The notes under the pieces: model-generated
What the model was told of the DNA's origin: nothing
The model's input: only the letters and a program-made list of their open reading frames with translations
Databases searched by the model: none
Program-made: the position numbers and the translations under genes
DNA from: Gammaproteobacteria bacterium
GTDB lineage: Bacteria > Pseudomonadota > Gammaproteobacteria > UBA9214
Assembly: GCA_029864225.1 (NCBI GenBank)
Contig: JAOTTU010000006.1
Coordinates: 1 to 30,715 of the forward strand
Reading direction: 5' to 3'
Length of the DNA: 30,715 nt
Part shown: positions 1 to 7,895 of the stretch, piece after piece
Layout: each line of letters opens with the position of its first letter
Position numbering within the stretch: position 1 is the first letter of the stretch

Positions 1-46
1 TAGAAGAAGTTTGCATGCAGGACAGAAAACGCAACTAGAACCCCAG

Positions 47-52
47 GAGGTT
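47..52 (+). promoter_or_regulatory. Shine-Dalgarno of the repeat protein
   Basis: A perfect AGGAGG sits eight bases upstream of the ATG at 59 and decides the start. It implies strong translation. Confidence 0.8.
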
Positions 53-58
53 TAGATA

Positions 59-1489
59 ATGTTGACCCGCAAAAAGATGATTAGTATCCGAGTGATCGCT
101 GCAGGAATGACCCTGGGCGTACTCGGCGGTGCGTCAGTGATCGCCGCTGACAACGAGGCAGTCGCGCTGGCCGATGCCGGGCTGCTTCCCACCAACGCCC
201 GTGCCGGTGAGTGTTACGCCAAAGTGATGGTGCCGGCCGAGTACAAGACGGTAGAGGAAAAGGTTGTGGTGGCGGAGGCCAGTGAGAAGATCGAGGTGAT
301 CCCGGCCAAGTATGAATGGACCGAGGTCAGGGTCCCCGTTCAGCAAGAATCGGAGAAACTGGTTGCCGTACCTGCCAAGCTCGAGACTGTGAAGGAAAAG
401 GTCGAGATCGAGCCGGCGCATACCGTGTGGCGTATGGGTCCAGGTGCCAATGCAAAGATCGCCGATGACCAGACCGTGCTGTCTGCCCTGGCGCTGGGCC
501 TGCCGAAGACCGCCAAGCCGAGCCAGTGTTTCAACGAGTTCCACCAACCGGCCCAGTACAAGACGGAGACCGAAAAACTCCTGAAGACGGCCGCCTCCGA
601 GGAGATCATTACCAGTGAGCCCGCGTTTGAGTGGGTGGAAGAGAAGGTGCTGGTAAAGGAGGCATCGGAAAAGATTGTCGAGGTGCCCGCGCAGTATGAC
701 GTGATTACCGAGAAAGTGCTGGAATCACCGGCCTACACCACCTGGAAAAAGGGCCGCGGCCTGAACGAGAAGGTCGATAACGCCACCGGTGAGATCATGT
801 GTCTGGTGGAAGTCCCGGCCAAGTACAAGACCATCGAGAAGCGGGTGCTGAAGTCACCGGTCAACATCAAAAAGGTCGAGATACCTGCGGAATATACGAC
901 CGTGAAGGTGAAGAAGCTGGTCAAGCCCGCCCAGGAGAAGCGTGTGGCGATTCCTGCCGAGTACCAGACCGTCGAGAAGCGGATGAAGGTCTCCGACGCC
1001 AGGCTGTCATGGATCCAGGCCGGTGTCTCCGGTGAGGGCAAGGCCACCGGCAAGACCCTGTGCCTGGCGGAGATTCCAGCCAAGTACCAGACGATCACCA
1101 AGCAGGTAGTGAAAGAAAAGGCCTCCATCAAAAAGGTTGAGGTGCCCGCGACCGTCAAGACCATGCGCATGAGCAAGCTGGTATCACCGGCCACGGAGAA
1201 GCGCATCCCGATCCCGGCCAAGTACGAGATCGTGCCCAAGCGCACCAAGGTATCCAGCGCGAAGCTGGAATGGCGTCCGGTGCTGTGTGAAACCAACACC
1301 ACCAAGGACCTGGTGTTGCAGATCCAGCGGGCCTTGCAGAAGGCAGGCTTCAATCCCGGAAACATCGATGGTGTCATCGGCAGCGCCACGCTGCGCGCGA
1401 TCGATTCCTACCAGCGGAAGAATAACCTGGCGCATGGCGGCCTGACCCTGCAGACCATCGAGAAGCTGGGTATCAAGATCGGCGGTTAA
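59..1489 (+). CDS. Secreted repeat protein with C-terminal peptidoglycan-binding domain
   Basis: The 476-residue product begins with a signal peptide (about residues 1-30, basic start, hydrophobic core, Ala-rich cleavage region). The bulk, residues 52-405, is built from a short unit resembling [V/I]PAxYxTVxxxV that occurs about 12 times, in four super-repeats. Each super-repeat starts with Cys (52, 157, 248, 335) and ends with Trp (124, 229, 318, 405). Residues about 415-476 look like a PG_binding_1 domain (QRALQKAGF, then NPGNIDGVIGSATLRAIDSYQ). The start is chosen because a perfect AGGAGG lies 8 bases before the ATG. The protein is therefore likely periplasmic or surface-located and bound to the cell wall, with a rod-like repeat region; its biochemical role is unknown to me. 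The gene is followed by a strong terminator, so it is probably monocistronic. Confidence 0.85.
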   Translation: MLTRKKMISIRVIAAGMTLGVLGGASVIAADNEAVALADAGLLPTNARAGECYAKVMVPAEYKTVEEKVVVAEASEKIEVIPAKYEWTEVRVPVQQESEKLVAVPAKLETVKEKVEIEPAHTVWRMGPGANAKIADDQTVLSALALGLPKTAKPSQCFNEFHQPAQYKTETEKLLKTAASEEIITSEPAFEWVEEKVLVKEASEKIVEVPAQYDVITEKVLESPAYTTWKKGRGLNEKVDNATGEIMCLVEVPAKYKTIEKRVLKSPVNIKKVEIPAEYTTVKVKKLVKPAQEKRVAIPAEYQTVEKRMKVSDARLSWIQAGVSGEGKATGKTLCLAEIPAKYQTITKQVVKEKASIKKVEVPATVKTMRMSKLVSPATEKRIPIPAKYEIVPKRTKVSSAKLEWRPVLCETNTTKDLVLQIQRALQKAGFNPGNIDGVIGSATLRAIDSYQRKNNLAHGGLTLQTIEKLGIKIGG

Positions 1490-1525
1490 CTCGACTGCCA
1501 GCGGCCACCCGGCCGCACCACAGGG

Positions 1526-1583
1526 CCACCCCGTTGCCGCGCGGTTCTCGACAGAGACCGTAGCTGGGCGGGGTGGTTTTTTT
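1526..1583 (+). terminator. Rho-independent terminator
   Basis: The arms CCACCCCG (1526-1533) and CGGGGTGG (1569-1576) are perfectly complementary and are followed directly by seven T. A smaller inverted repeat (GGTTCTC / GAGACC) lies inside the loop. It ends the repeat-protein transcript and separates it from tamA. Confidence 0.85.
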
Positions 1584-1610
1584 GTGGGGCAGATGCCCAG
1601 GGATTACACT
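1582..1610 (+). promoter_or_regulatory. Candidate sigma70 promoter for tamAB
   Basis: TACACT at 1605-1610 is a fair -10 box. With a 17-base spacer the -35 would be TTGTGG at 1582-1587, which is weak. It lies just after the upstream terminator and about 70 bases before tamA, where a promoter is needed. Confidence 0.3.
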
Positions 1611-1681
1611 GCATGATCATGGCCACCAGGCCGTAGGCATATTTCCCTGCCTGCAGGATATTGCCAGGAAGCATTTATCAC

Positions 1682-3451
1682 ATGTACACGCGGTTCGTCA
1701 TCTCACTCACTCCCATCGGCGGGAACCTCTCCGTCCGGCGTCTGCTGCTGGCCCTTCTGCTGTTAGCCGTGGTGGCCGATGTGGGGGCGGCGCTGCAGGT
1801 CGAGGTCGAAGGTGTCGACGAGCCGCTGCTCGGCAACGTCCTTGCCCTGTTGACGCTGCAACGCGAGCGGGAAACCAAGGGGCTGGGCGAAGCTCATGTG
1901 CGGCGTTATTTTCAGCGCGCACCTGAAGAAATCCGCACGGCATTGGAGCCCTACGGCTATTACGCGGTGCAGGTGGAGAGTCGTCTGGAGCAGAAAGGCG
2001 AGGATTGGCTGGCCTGGTTCCGCATCGAACCTGGTGACCCGGTACGCTATCGTGCGGTCAATGTCACTCTGAGCGGTGCCGGTGAGCAGGACGCTGTACT
2101 GAAGCAAGCGATTGCCGGCTTTCCCCTGCAGCCAGGGCAGATCGCTGTACACGGTGATTACGAGGCGGCCAAGGCCAGGCTGCAGAAGACCGCCATCGAA
2201 CAAGGTTATCTGGATGCCCTGTATCAGCATCATGAATTACGCATCGATCCGGCGGCAGGTTATGCCGAGGTGCAGCTGCTGCTGGATAGCGGAGCGCAGT
2301 ATCGTTTCGGCGAGGTGACTTTCCCGCCCGGCAAACTGAGCGAACAGCTGCTACGCCGCTATGTCACCATTAAACCCGACCAGCCTTATTCCTATCGACC
2401 CCTGCTGGAGTTGCAGCGTGCGCTGGAGGACAGCGATTACTTCGCACGGGTCGAGGTTGTATCGATGCGCGACCAGGCGCAGGACGCGGTAATACCCGTG
2501 CAGGTTGACCTCGAGGCGCACAAACGCAACAAGTACAGTGCCGGTTTGGGGTTTGGTACCGATACCGGTTTGCGCGGACTGCTGGGATGGGAGAACCGGC
2601 GTGTCAATCGTCACGGCCATCGCATGGGGGCGAGTCTGCGTGGCTCTGAAATCGGCAGCGAGTTGGAGGCCCACTACAGTCTGCCGCTAGCCAACCCGCG
2701 CAGCGACCGCCTGGAGTTCACTGCGGCCTCGGTCAGTGAAGACACCGACACGTCGGATTCAACATTGCACAAGCTCGCCATTGGCCGCCTGGTGGCGCGC
2801 GGGCGCTGGCGCGAGACCCTGTCGCTTTCCTATGAACGGGAAGATTACACTGTCGGGTTGACCGATGAATCCACCAGCCTGCTGATCCCTGGCATCAGTT
2901 ATTCGCAGGTGCGTGCCGACAATCGACTGGTCGCGAACCGGGGCTGGCGTGTGCAGTTTGACCTGCGCGGTGCCGCCGAACAGCTCCTCTCCGATACCAG
3001 CTTTGTTCAGTCCGAGCTCAGGGGCAAATGGATCCACCGCCTCGGCACGAACGGGCGCGTCATCACCCGTGCCGAGGCCGGTACGACCTGGGTCGATGCG
3101 GCGGACCTGTTGCCGGTATCGGTGCGCTTCTTCGCCGGTGGTGACCAGAGTGTGCGCGGCTATGATTATCAGGAGCTGGGTCCACGCGACGACTCCGGGA
3201 ATGTCGTGGGCGGCAGGCATCTGGTATTCGGCAGCCTGGAGTATGAACACCGCATCAAGGGAAATTGGGGGCTGGCAGCCTTCGTGGATAGCGGAAATGC
3301 CTTTAATAGCTTCAGTGAAGGGCTGGAGACCGGGGCCGGTATCGGGCTGCGCTGGAAATCACCTATCGGCATGGTACGGGTCGATATTGCGGCGGCCGTG
3401 AGCCAGGACAACGCCGTGCGCCTGCACTTCACGCTGGGGCCGGATTTATGA
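1682..3451 (+). CDS. tamA: Autotransporter assembly factor TamA (Omp85 family)
   Basis: TamA is the outer-membrane half of the translocation and assembly module, which helps insert certain outer-membrane proteins and, with TamB, is linked to envelope lipid transport. The 589-residue product has a hydrophobic signal (RRLLLALLLLAVVADVGAA) and a periplasmic region of POTRA-like modules over roughly the first 280 residues. A beta-rich C-terminal Omp85 barrel follows, with the family's VRGY motif at 491-494. The chain ends with aromatic/charged barrel strands. I prefer the ATG at 1682; an upstream in-frame TTG at 1661 would add seven residues, and neither has a well-spaced ribosome binding site. 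The stop codon overlaps the tamB start (ATGA), indicating translational coupling. The partner immediately downstream makes the assignment firm. Confidence 0.92.
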   Translation: MYTRFVISLTPIGGNLSVRRLLLALLLLAVVADVGAALQVEVEGVDEPLLGNVLALLTLQRERETKGLGEAHVRRYFQRAPEEIRTALEPYGYYAVQVESRLEQKGEDWLAWFRIEPGDPVRYRAVNVTLSGAGEQDAVLKQAIAGFPLQPGQIAVHGDYEAAKARLQKTAIEQGYLDALYQHHELRIDPAAGYAEVQLLLDSGAQYRFGEVTFPPGKLSEQLLRRYVTIKPDQPYSYRPLLELQRALEDSDYFARVEVVSMRDQAQDAVIPVQVDLEAHKRNKYSAGLGFGTDTGLRGLLGWENRRVNRHGHRMGASLRGSEIGSELEAHYSLPLANPRSDRLEFTAASVSEDTDTSDSTLHKLAIGRLVARGRWRETLSLSYEREDYTVGLTDESTSLLIPGISYSQVRADNRLVANRGWRVQFDLRGAAEQLLSDTSFVQSELRGKWIHRLGTNGRVITRAEAGTTWVDAADLLPVSVRFFAGGDQSVRGYDYQELGPRDDSGNVVGGRHLVFGSLEYEHRIKGNWGLAAFVDSGNAFNSFSEGLETGAGIGLRWKSPIGMVRVDIAAAVSQDNAVRLHFTLGPDL

Positions 3452-6400
3452 AGCGACTGTTCCGGCTGACGCTGGTGCTCGTACTGGCGCTGCTGCTGGG
3501 TACGCTGGCCGCATTGACGGTCTTGCTGGCCACCGAGGGTGGTTTGCGACTCAGCCTGGCGCTGGCGCAGCGCTTCACGCCGGGTGAGCTGAGCTGGGCT
3601 GCCGCGAGCGGGCGCCTGGTCGGTCCGCTGCAGTTGCATGAACTGCGCTATGTTGAAGGTGACACGCATATCGCCTTCAACCGCCTTGAACTGGAGTGGT
3701 CGCCTGGCCTGCTGCTGGCCCGGCGCCTGAGCGTGGACAGACTTCATCTCGACAGCATTGTCATTCAGTTGCCCGCCGCGGAAGAGGTGGACGACACGCC
3801 TATTGAGCCGGGTTGGCGCCTGCCGTTGGAACTGGAGATACAGGATCTCGCGCTCACCGATCTGCGCATTCAGAGCGGTGCGGCCGAGCCTATCGAATTA
3901 CTGTCGTTACATGTCGCGGCAGCCAGCGGTCATGACTGGGTGGATTTCGAAACCTTCAGCCTGCAACTGGCACAGGAACGACTCGCGGCCCAGGGACGTT
4001 TGGGGTTGGGCCGCGATGTCGCGACGGACCTGCAGCTGACCCTGGACGCCGAGCCCGCCGGCTATGCCCCGATTCACAGTCAGGGGCAGCTCACGGGTAC
4101 CTGGGCGTCCTTCAGCCTTGAGCAACAGGTCACGGCGCCACTTGCCGCCACCGCCCGGCTGGATCTTACCGAGCCGTTCGGTGCGTTGCGCTGGGTGCTG
4201 GATCTGGAGTTTCCCGACACACCGCTCGATCGCATCAATAGCGGGTGGCCAGCCTGGCGCCTGGGCGGTCGTGTGCAGGGGACCGGTGCCTTGAATGAGG
4301 CCGAACTGAGCGCCCATCTGCGCACCGACTGGGAGGCCGCCGAACTCTATCCCCTGCAGGCTGAACTCGGACTCGAGAAATCTGACGACGGCAGCCTGCG
4401 CCTGCAGCCGTCCCTGGTGCAGCAGGGCGAAGCACGCCTGCGGCTGACCGGCAGTTGGCATCCACAGGCGGAGGATTTCACCCTGGTGCTGGACGGACAG
4501 ACACTGCAATGGCCCCTGCAGGGCGCTGCACAGTATGCGGTCCCAAAGGCCGAGGTCCGTGTGAGTGGCCGGATTGCGGATTATCAACTGCAGATGAAGG
4601 CTGACCTGGCCGGTGTCGACCTGCCGCCCGTGAGCCTCACCGGGCAGGGGCGCGGCAGTGACAAGGGTGTCGATCTGGAGCGACTGGCCCTGACCACGCT
4701 GGGCGGTGCAATCGATGTCAGCGGCAAGCTCGACTGGTCGCCGCAGTTGCAGTGGGAGGCTGACCTCGAGGCCCGCGATATCGATCCCGGGCAGCGCTGG
4801 CCCGATTGGCCGGGGCGGCTGGGCGTGCGGCTCGATAGCCGGGGCGCCGTGGTGAACGAAGAGCTGACTCTGACGGCCCGGATCGAGGCACTCAACGGTA
4901 CCCTGCGCGGCTACCCGGTCAGCGGACAGGCGGCCGTGGAACTCAAGGAGGGGCAACTCGATGCGCAGGATGTTGAACTGCGTTCAGGCAGTGCACAGCT
5001 GAATCTCGCGGGGCAGATCGCTGATGCCTTGGCATTGCAATGGACGCTCATGGCCCCGGATCTGGGAGAGGTCCTGCCGGGTGTCACGGGTCGTATCGAG
5101 GCGCAAGGCAGCGTGGCCGGACCGCGCGCCGCGCCGCACCTGCAGGGCCATGCACGGCTGGCGGATATCACCCGGGGCGATCTGAGCCTGGCGAACTTTG
5201 ACCTGGATGCCGATTTGAGCCTGGCGCCGGGCGCCCCACTCAAGCTGCAAGGCCATGGTGAGACGCTGTCGATCGGGACACGCCGTCTGGATCAGCTCGA
5301 TCTGCAGCTGAGCGGCCAGGTTGATGCGCATCAGGTGCGCCTGGAGGTAACCGGTCCGGCTCATGCCCTGAAACTTGAGGGCGCCGGTGGCTGGGACGGA
5401 AGCCAATGGCAGGGACGCCTGGAGCAGAGTGCCTGGCAGCTACCCGAAACCGGCGCCTGGATACAACGTGCACCAGCCGCATTGCGTCTGGGGCCGGAGG
5501 GCAGCAGTGGCGATACCTTGTGCTGGCAGCAACAAACAGCCGCTTTGTGCGTGCGCCTGGATACTGTCGAACGGGAGCAGCGGGTGTCGGTTGAGATGAA
5601 AGACTGGCCGTTGGCCGAGCGCGCCTCCCTGTATATGCCAGCGCAAACCCGGGTCAGCGATGCGGCGCTGTCGTTTGAACTGCAGGCACAGCGCGGCCTG
5701 CAGGCGGATGGGCCATTGCGCGCGCAACTGGAAATGCATACCACCGGCGGCACAGTGCACTGGCTGGAGGGCCCTGAGTCTGAAAGCACGGTATTCGGCG
5801 GCCTCGAGGCGAATGCCCGCCTGACAGACGAGGGGGTGACCGGCATGGCGACCCTGCGTTTGACCGGTGACGATCACCTGCAGCTGAATGCGCAGTTACC
5901 CGGCTACCGGCCGGGGGTGGCGGTGGACCGGCAGCCCCTGAGTGGGCAATTGCAGGGCGAGGTGCGCGACTTCTCGCTGGTAGAAGGCCTGCTGGGGAAC
6001 GTCGATCAGCTCGAGGGCGTGCTGCGTGCCGCTGTCGACCTGGGCGGTACCCTGGCCGCACCGCGGCTGGCGGGTGAGCTGCGACTGGATGACGGTCGTG
6101 CCTTTATCGGACCGACCGGCACCACCCTGGAGGACCTGCAGCTGGTCGTGAGCGGCGACCCGATCAGCGGTAGCATCCAGTTGTCGGGCGCGGCCCGCAG
6201 CGGTCCGGGTGCGCTGGCCCTGCGCGGCGATTTCGAAGGCGCGGGCACGCCCGAACTGCGCGGCAGACTGCACATCACCGGCGCGGATTTCGAGGCCGTC
6301 AACATGCCCGAGGCGCGCGTATTGCTGACACCGGATCTGCGGCTGGATGTGCAACCGCAACGCTTGTCGGTGAACGGCAGCCTGACCATCCCTGAAGCGC

Positions 6401-7191
6401 TCATCGAACCGCGTGATCTGCAAGGGGCGCAGACACCCAGTAAGGATGTGGTGCTGATCAGTCAGGTCGAGGAGCCACCGCCGGCCTGGGCCGTGACCAG
6501 TCGCGTGAAAATGGTTCTGGGCGAAGCGGTGCGATTTAACGGCTTTGGCCTGAACGGGCGCTTGACCGGCATTCTCGACGTGGTGGACGAACCGGGGCGG
6601 GTGACGCTGGCGAGTGGCGAGCTGCGCATCGTTGACGGTGAATACAAGGCCTATGGACAGAAACTCGAAATCGAGACCGGTCGCCTTCTTTACCGCGGCG
6701 GCCCGATCGACAACCCCGGCCTTGATATCCGTGCGGTGCGCAAGACGCGCGATGTGCTGGCAGGGGTGAAGGTATTCGGCGATCTGCAAACACCCGAACT
6801 GGAGTTGTATTCCGACCCGAGCCTGCCGCAGGCGGATCAGCTGTCCTATCTGCTGCTCGGGCGGCCGCTGCAGAGCGCATCAGGCAGTGAAGGGCAGCTG
6901 CTGTTCAATGCCGCATCGTCCCTGGGGATCAAGGGCGGTAATCTGTTGGCGCAGAATATCGGCACCAGCTTAGGTCTGGATGAGGTATCGGTTGGCGGCG
7001 ATGACCTGGACAGCACTGCGCTGGTGATCGGCAAATACCTCTCACCGCGCCTGTATGTGAATTACAGCGTGGGCCTGCTGGATGCAGTGAATACATTGCG
7101 TATACGCTATCAGTTGAATAAGCGCCTTTCGGTACAAACCGAGACCGGGACCGCGACCGGTGCCGATATCCTGTACAGCTTCGAGCGCTGA
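3448..7191 (+). CDS. tamB: Translocation and assembly module protein TamB
   Basis: TamB is the long inner-membrane-anchored partner of TamA. It spans the periplasm as a beta-helical, hydrophobic groove and belongs to the AsmA-like / DUF490 family of envelope bridges. The 1247-residue length is close to the usual size. Residues 1-30 form one membrane segment after a short basic start (MKRLFR). The middle is a long run of beta-strand-rich, glycine-punctuated repeats with no catalytic motif. The last 300 residues carry the conserved DUF490 C-terminus, including RLLYRGGPIDNPGLDIRAVR, LSYLLLGRPL and a final barrel-like strand ending YSFER. The ATG overlaps the tamA stop by four bases, so the two form one operon. 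Confidence 0.93.
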   Translation: MKRLFRLTLVLVLALLLGTLAALTVLLATEGGLRLSLALAQRFTPGELSWAAASGRLVGPLQLHELRYVEGDTHIAFNRLELEWSPGLLLARRLSVDRLHLDSIVIQLPAAEEVDDTPIEPGWRLPLELEIQDLALTDLRIQSGAAEPIELLSLHVAAASGHDWVDFETFSLQLAQERLAAQGRLGLGRDVATDLQLTLDAEPAGYAPIHSQGQLTGTWASFSLEQQVTAPLAATARLDLTEPFGALRWVLDLEFPDTPLDRINSGWPAWRLGGRVQGTGALNEAELSAHLRTDWEAAELYPLQAELGLEKSDDGSLRLQPSLVQQGEARLRLTGSWHPQAEDFTLVLDGQTLQWPLQGAAQYAVPKAEVRVSGRIADYQLQMKADLAGVDLPPVSLTGQGRGSDKGVDLERLALTTLGGAIDVSGKLDWSPQLQWEADLEARDIDPGQRWPDWPGRLGVRLDSRGAVVNEELTLTARIEALNGTLRGYPVSGQAAVELKEGQLDAQDVELRSGSAQLNLAGQIADALALQWTLMAPDLGEVLPGVTGRIEAQGSVAGPRAAPHLQGHARLADITRGDLSLANFDLDADLSLAPGAPLKLQGHGETLSIGTRRLDQLDLQLSGQVDAHQVRLEVTGPAHALKLEGAGGWDGSQWQGRLEQSAWQLPETGAWIQRAPAALRLGPEGSSGDTLCWQQQTAALCVRLDTVEREQRVSVEMKDWPLAERASLYMPAQTRVSDAALSFELQAQRGLQADGPLRAQLEMHTTGGTVHWLEGPESESTVFGGLEANARLTDEGVTGMATLRLTGDDHLQLNAQLPGYRPGVAVDRQPLSGQLQGEVRDFSLVEGLLGNVDQLEGVLRAAVDLGGTLAAPRLAGELRLDDGRAFIGPTGTTLEDLQLVVSGDPISGSIQLSGAARSGPGALALRGDFEGAGTPELRGRLHITGADFEAVNMPEARVLLTPDLRLDVQPQRLSVNGSLTIPEALIEPRDLQGAQTPSKDVVLISQVEEPPPAWAVTSRVKMVLGEAVRFNGFGLNGRLTGILDVVDEPGRVTLASGELRIVDGEYKAYGQKLEIETGRLLYRGGPIDNPGLDIRAVRKTRDVLAGVKVFGDLQTPELELYSDPSLPQADQLSYLLLGRPLQSASGSEGQLLFNAASSLGIKGGNLLAQNIGTSLGLDEVSVGGDDLDSTALVIGKYLSPRLYVNYSVGLLDAVNTLRIRYQLNKRLSVQTETGTATGADILYSFER

Positions 7192-7236
7192 CGTAATGGT
7201 GCTGATGATCCCCGGGCTGGATCCCAGGGCTTGTTA

Positions 7237-7255
7237 TTTGGTGGAGGCGGCGGGA
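7237..7255. repeat. Direct repeat of the tmRNA 3' end
   Basis: These 19 bases are identical to 7393-7411, which covers the acceptor end of tmRNA (17 bases of it plus two flanking T). Homology to the tmRNA gene breaks off immediately after. tmRNA 3' ends are classical integration sites for islands and prophages, so this may be a leftover attachment site. A chance GC-rich duplication is less likely at this length. Confidence 0.55.
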
Positions 7256-7356
7256 CGTCGCTCCCGGCGGTCGCTCCGGGCTTCCTGCCCTCCCGCGACA
7301 CTGATACATCCCTGTACATCGTCGAACCCAACGCGGGTTCTCGTCCGCGCCGCGTC

Positions 7357-7388
7357 AAAAAAAAAGGCCACCACAAGGGTGACCTTTT
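7357..7388 (-). terminator. Terminator of ssrA
   Basis: Read on the minus strand, AAAAGGTCACC (7378-7388) pairs with GGTGGCCTTTT (7361-7371, with one G-U pair) across a short loop. The stem runs into nine T in total (7357-7365). It lies a few bases beyond the tmRNA CCA end, as expected for a stable RNA gene. Confidence 0.85.
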
Positions 7389-7394
7389 GTCGTT

Positions 7395-7784
7395 TGGTGG
7401 AGGCGGCGGGAATCGAACCCGCGTCCGCAAGTCCTCTGCCATCGGCTCTACATGCTTATCCCGGTCTATTAGTTTAACTGCTTGCTACCCGACGGGCAGG
7501 GAAAACAAACAGCGAGTTCGGTAAGTTTTAGCGTATCCACCCCGAACGAGCTTCAACGCGATCATGTGAGAGTCGACGCCTGAGTGTTCCGAATACCCAA
7601 AGGGCATAAAGAACCTGGACGCACATGCACGGCTCCAGTCAGACGGCACCCTACAGGGGTTTAAGCTGCGAGTGCGTAGTTGTCGTCGTTGGCAACTATA
7701 AGTTTGCAGATGGATTAACGAGGTATTCTGCACCTCGGCATGCACCTCAGGTTTCGCAACCCACGTCGAAGCCAGGTCGCCCCC
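7395..7784 (-). ncRNA. ssrA: tmRNA (transfer-messenger RNA)
   Basis: This RNA rescues stalled ribosomes and tags the nascent chain for proteolysis. The 5' end GGGGGCG pairs with the 3' segment CGCCUCC, followed by ACCA encoded in the gene, giving the seven-pair tRNA-like acceptor stem. A T-arm (GGGTTCGATTCCC) lies near the 3' end. The internal tag frame is at 7661-7693 and reads ANDDNYALAA followed by TAA, a typical proteobacterial tag ending in the LAA degron. The one-piece layout and length of about 390 nt fit the family. Its protein partner SmpB is encoded at 27416-27895 and the Lon protease gene diverges from it at 7896. Confidence 0.97.
7661..7693 (-). other. tmRNA proteolysis-tag reading frame
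   Basis: On the minus strand the resume codon GCC at 7693 opens a ten-codon frame, ANDDNYALAA, ended by TAA at 7661-7663. The terminal LAA is the recognition element for ClpXP-type proteases. Confidence 0.95.
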
Positions 7785-7801
7785 AAAGTTACTGATATGA
7801 C

Positions 7802-7807
7802 AGTATA
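7802..7807 (-). promoter_or_regulatory. -10 box of ssrA
   Basis: On the minus strand a perfect-looking TATACT ends 17 bases before the mature 5' end. This leaves room for a short leader that RNase P would remove. The -35 region (around TGGCGG) is weak. Confidence 0.5.
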
Positions 7808-7895
7808 CAGGGCATTAAGTTCGCCGCCAGTCCTTGTTTTTTTGCCGGTTTGACCCAATTGAACAGGGGATAGGCAATATACTCTGAAGGATACT

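Larger units (their letters stand above)
7192..7394. other. tamB-ssrA intergenic region with GC-rich repeats
   Basis: This 203-base gap contains a 19-bp copy of the tmRNA 3' end (7237-7255), a GC-rich inverted repeat (CCCGG / CCGGG near 7263-7280), the near-palindrome TACATCCCTGTA (7305-7316), scrambled T-loop-like sequence (TCGAACCC at 7322-7329, CGTCCGC at 7342-7348), and the ssrA terminator. I see no protein gene in it. Confidence 0.6.

Noticed and set aside
3907..4956. Long minus-strand open frame across tamB
   Set aside because: It lies wholly inside tamB, has low-complexity composition and no family resemblance. It is a shadow of high-GC coding sequence.
7412..7445. A tRNA gene suggested by the T-loop-like sequence
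   Set aside because: The T-arm belongs to tmRNA: the matching acceptor strand is at 7778-7784, and the tag frame lies between.
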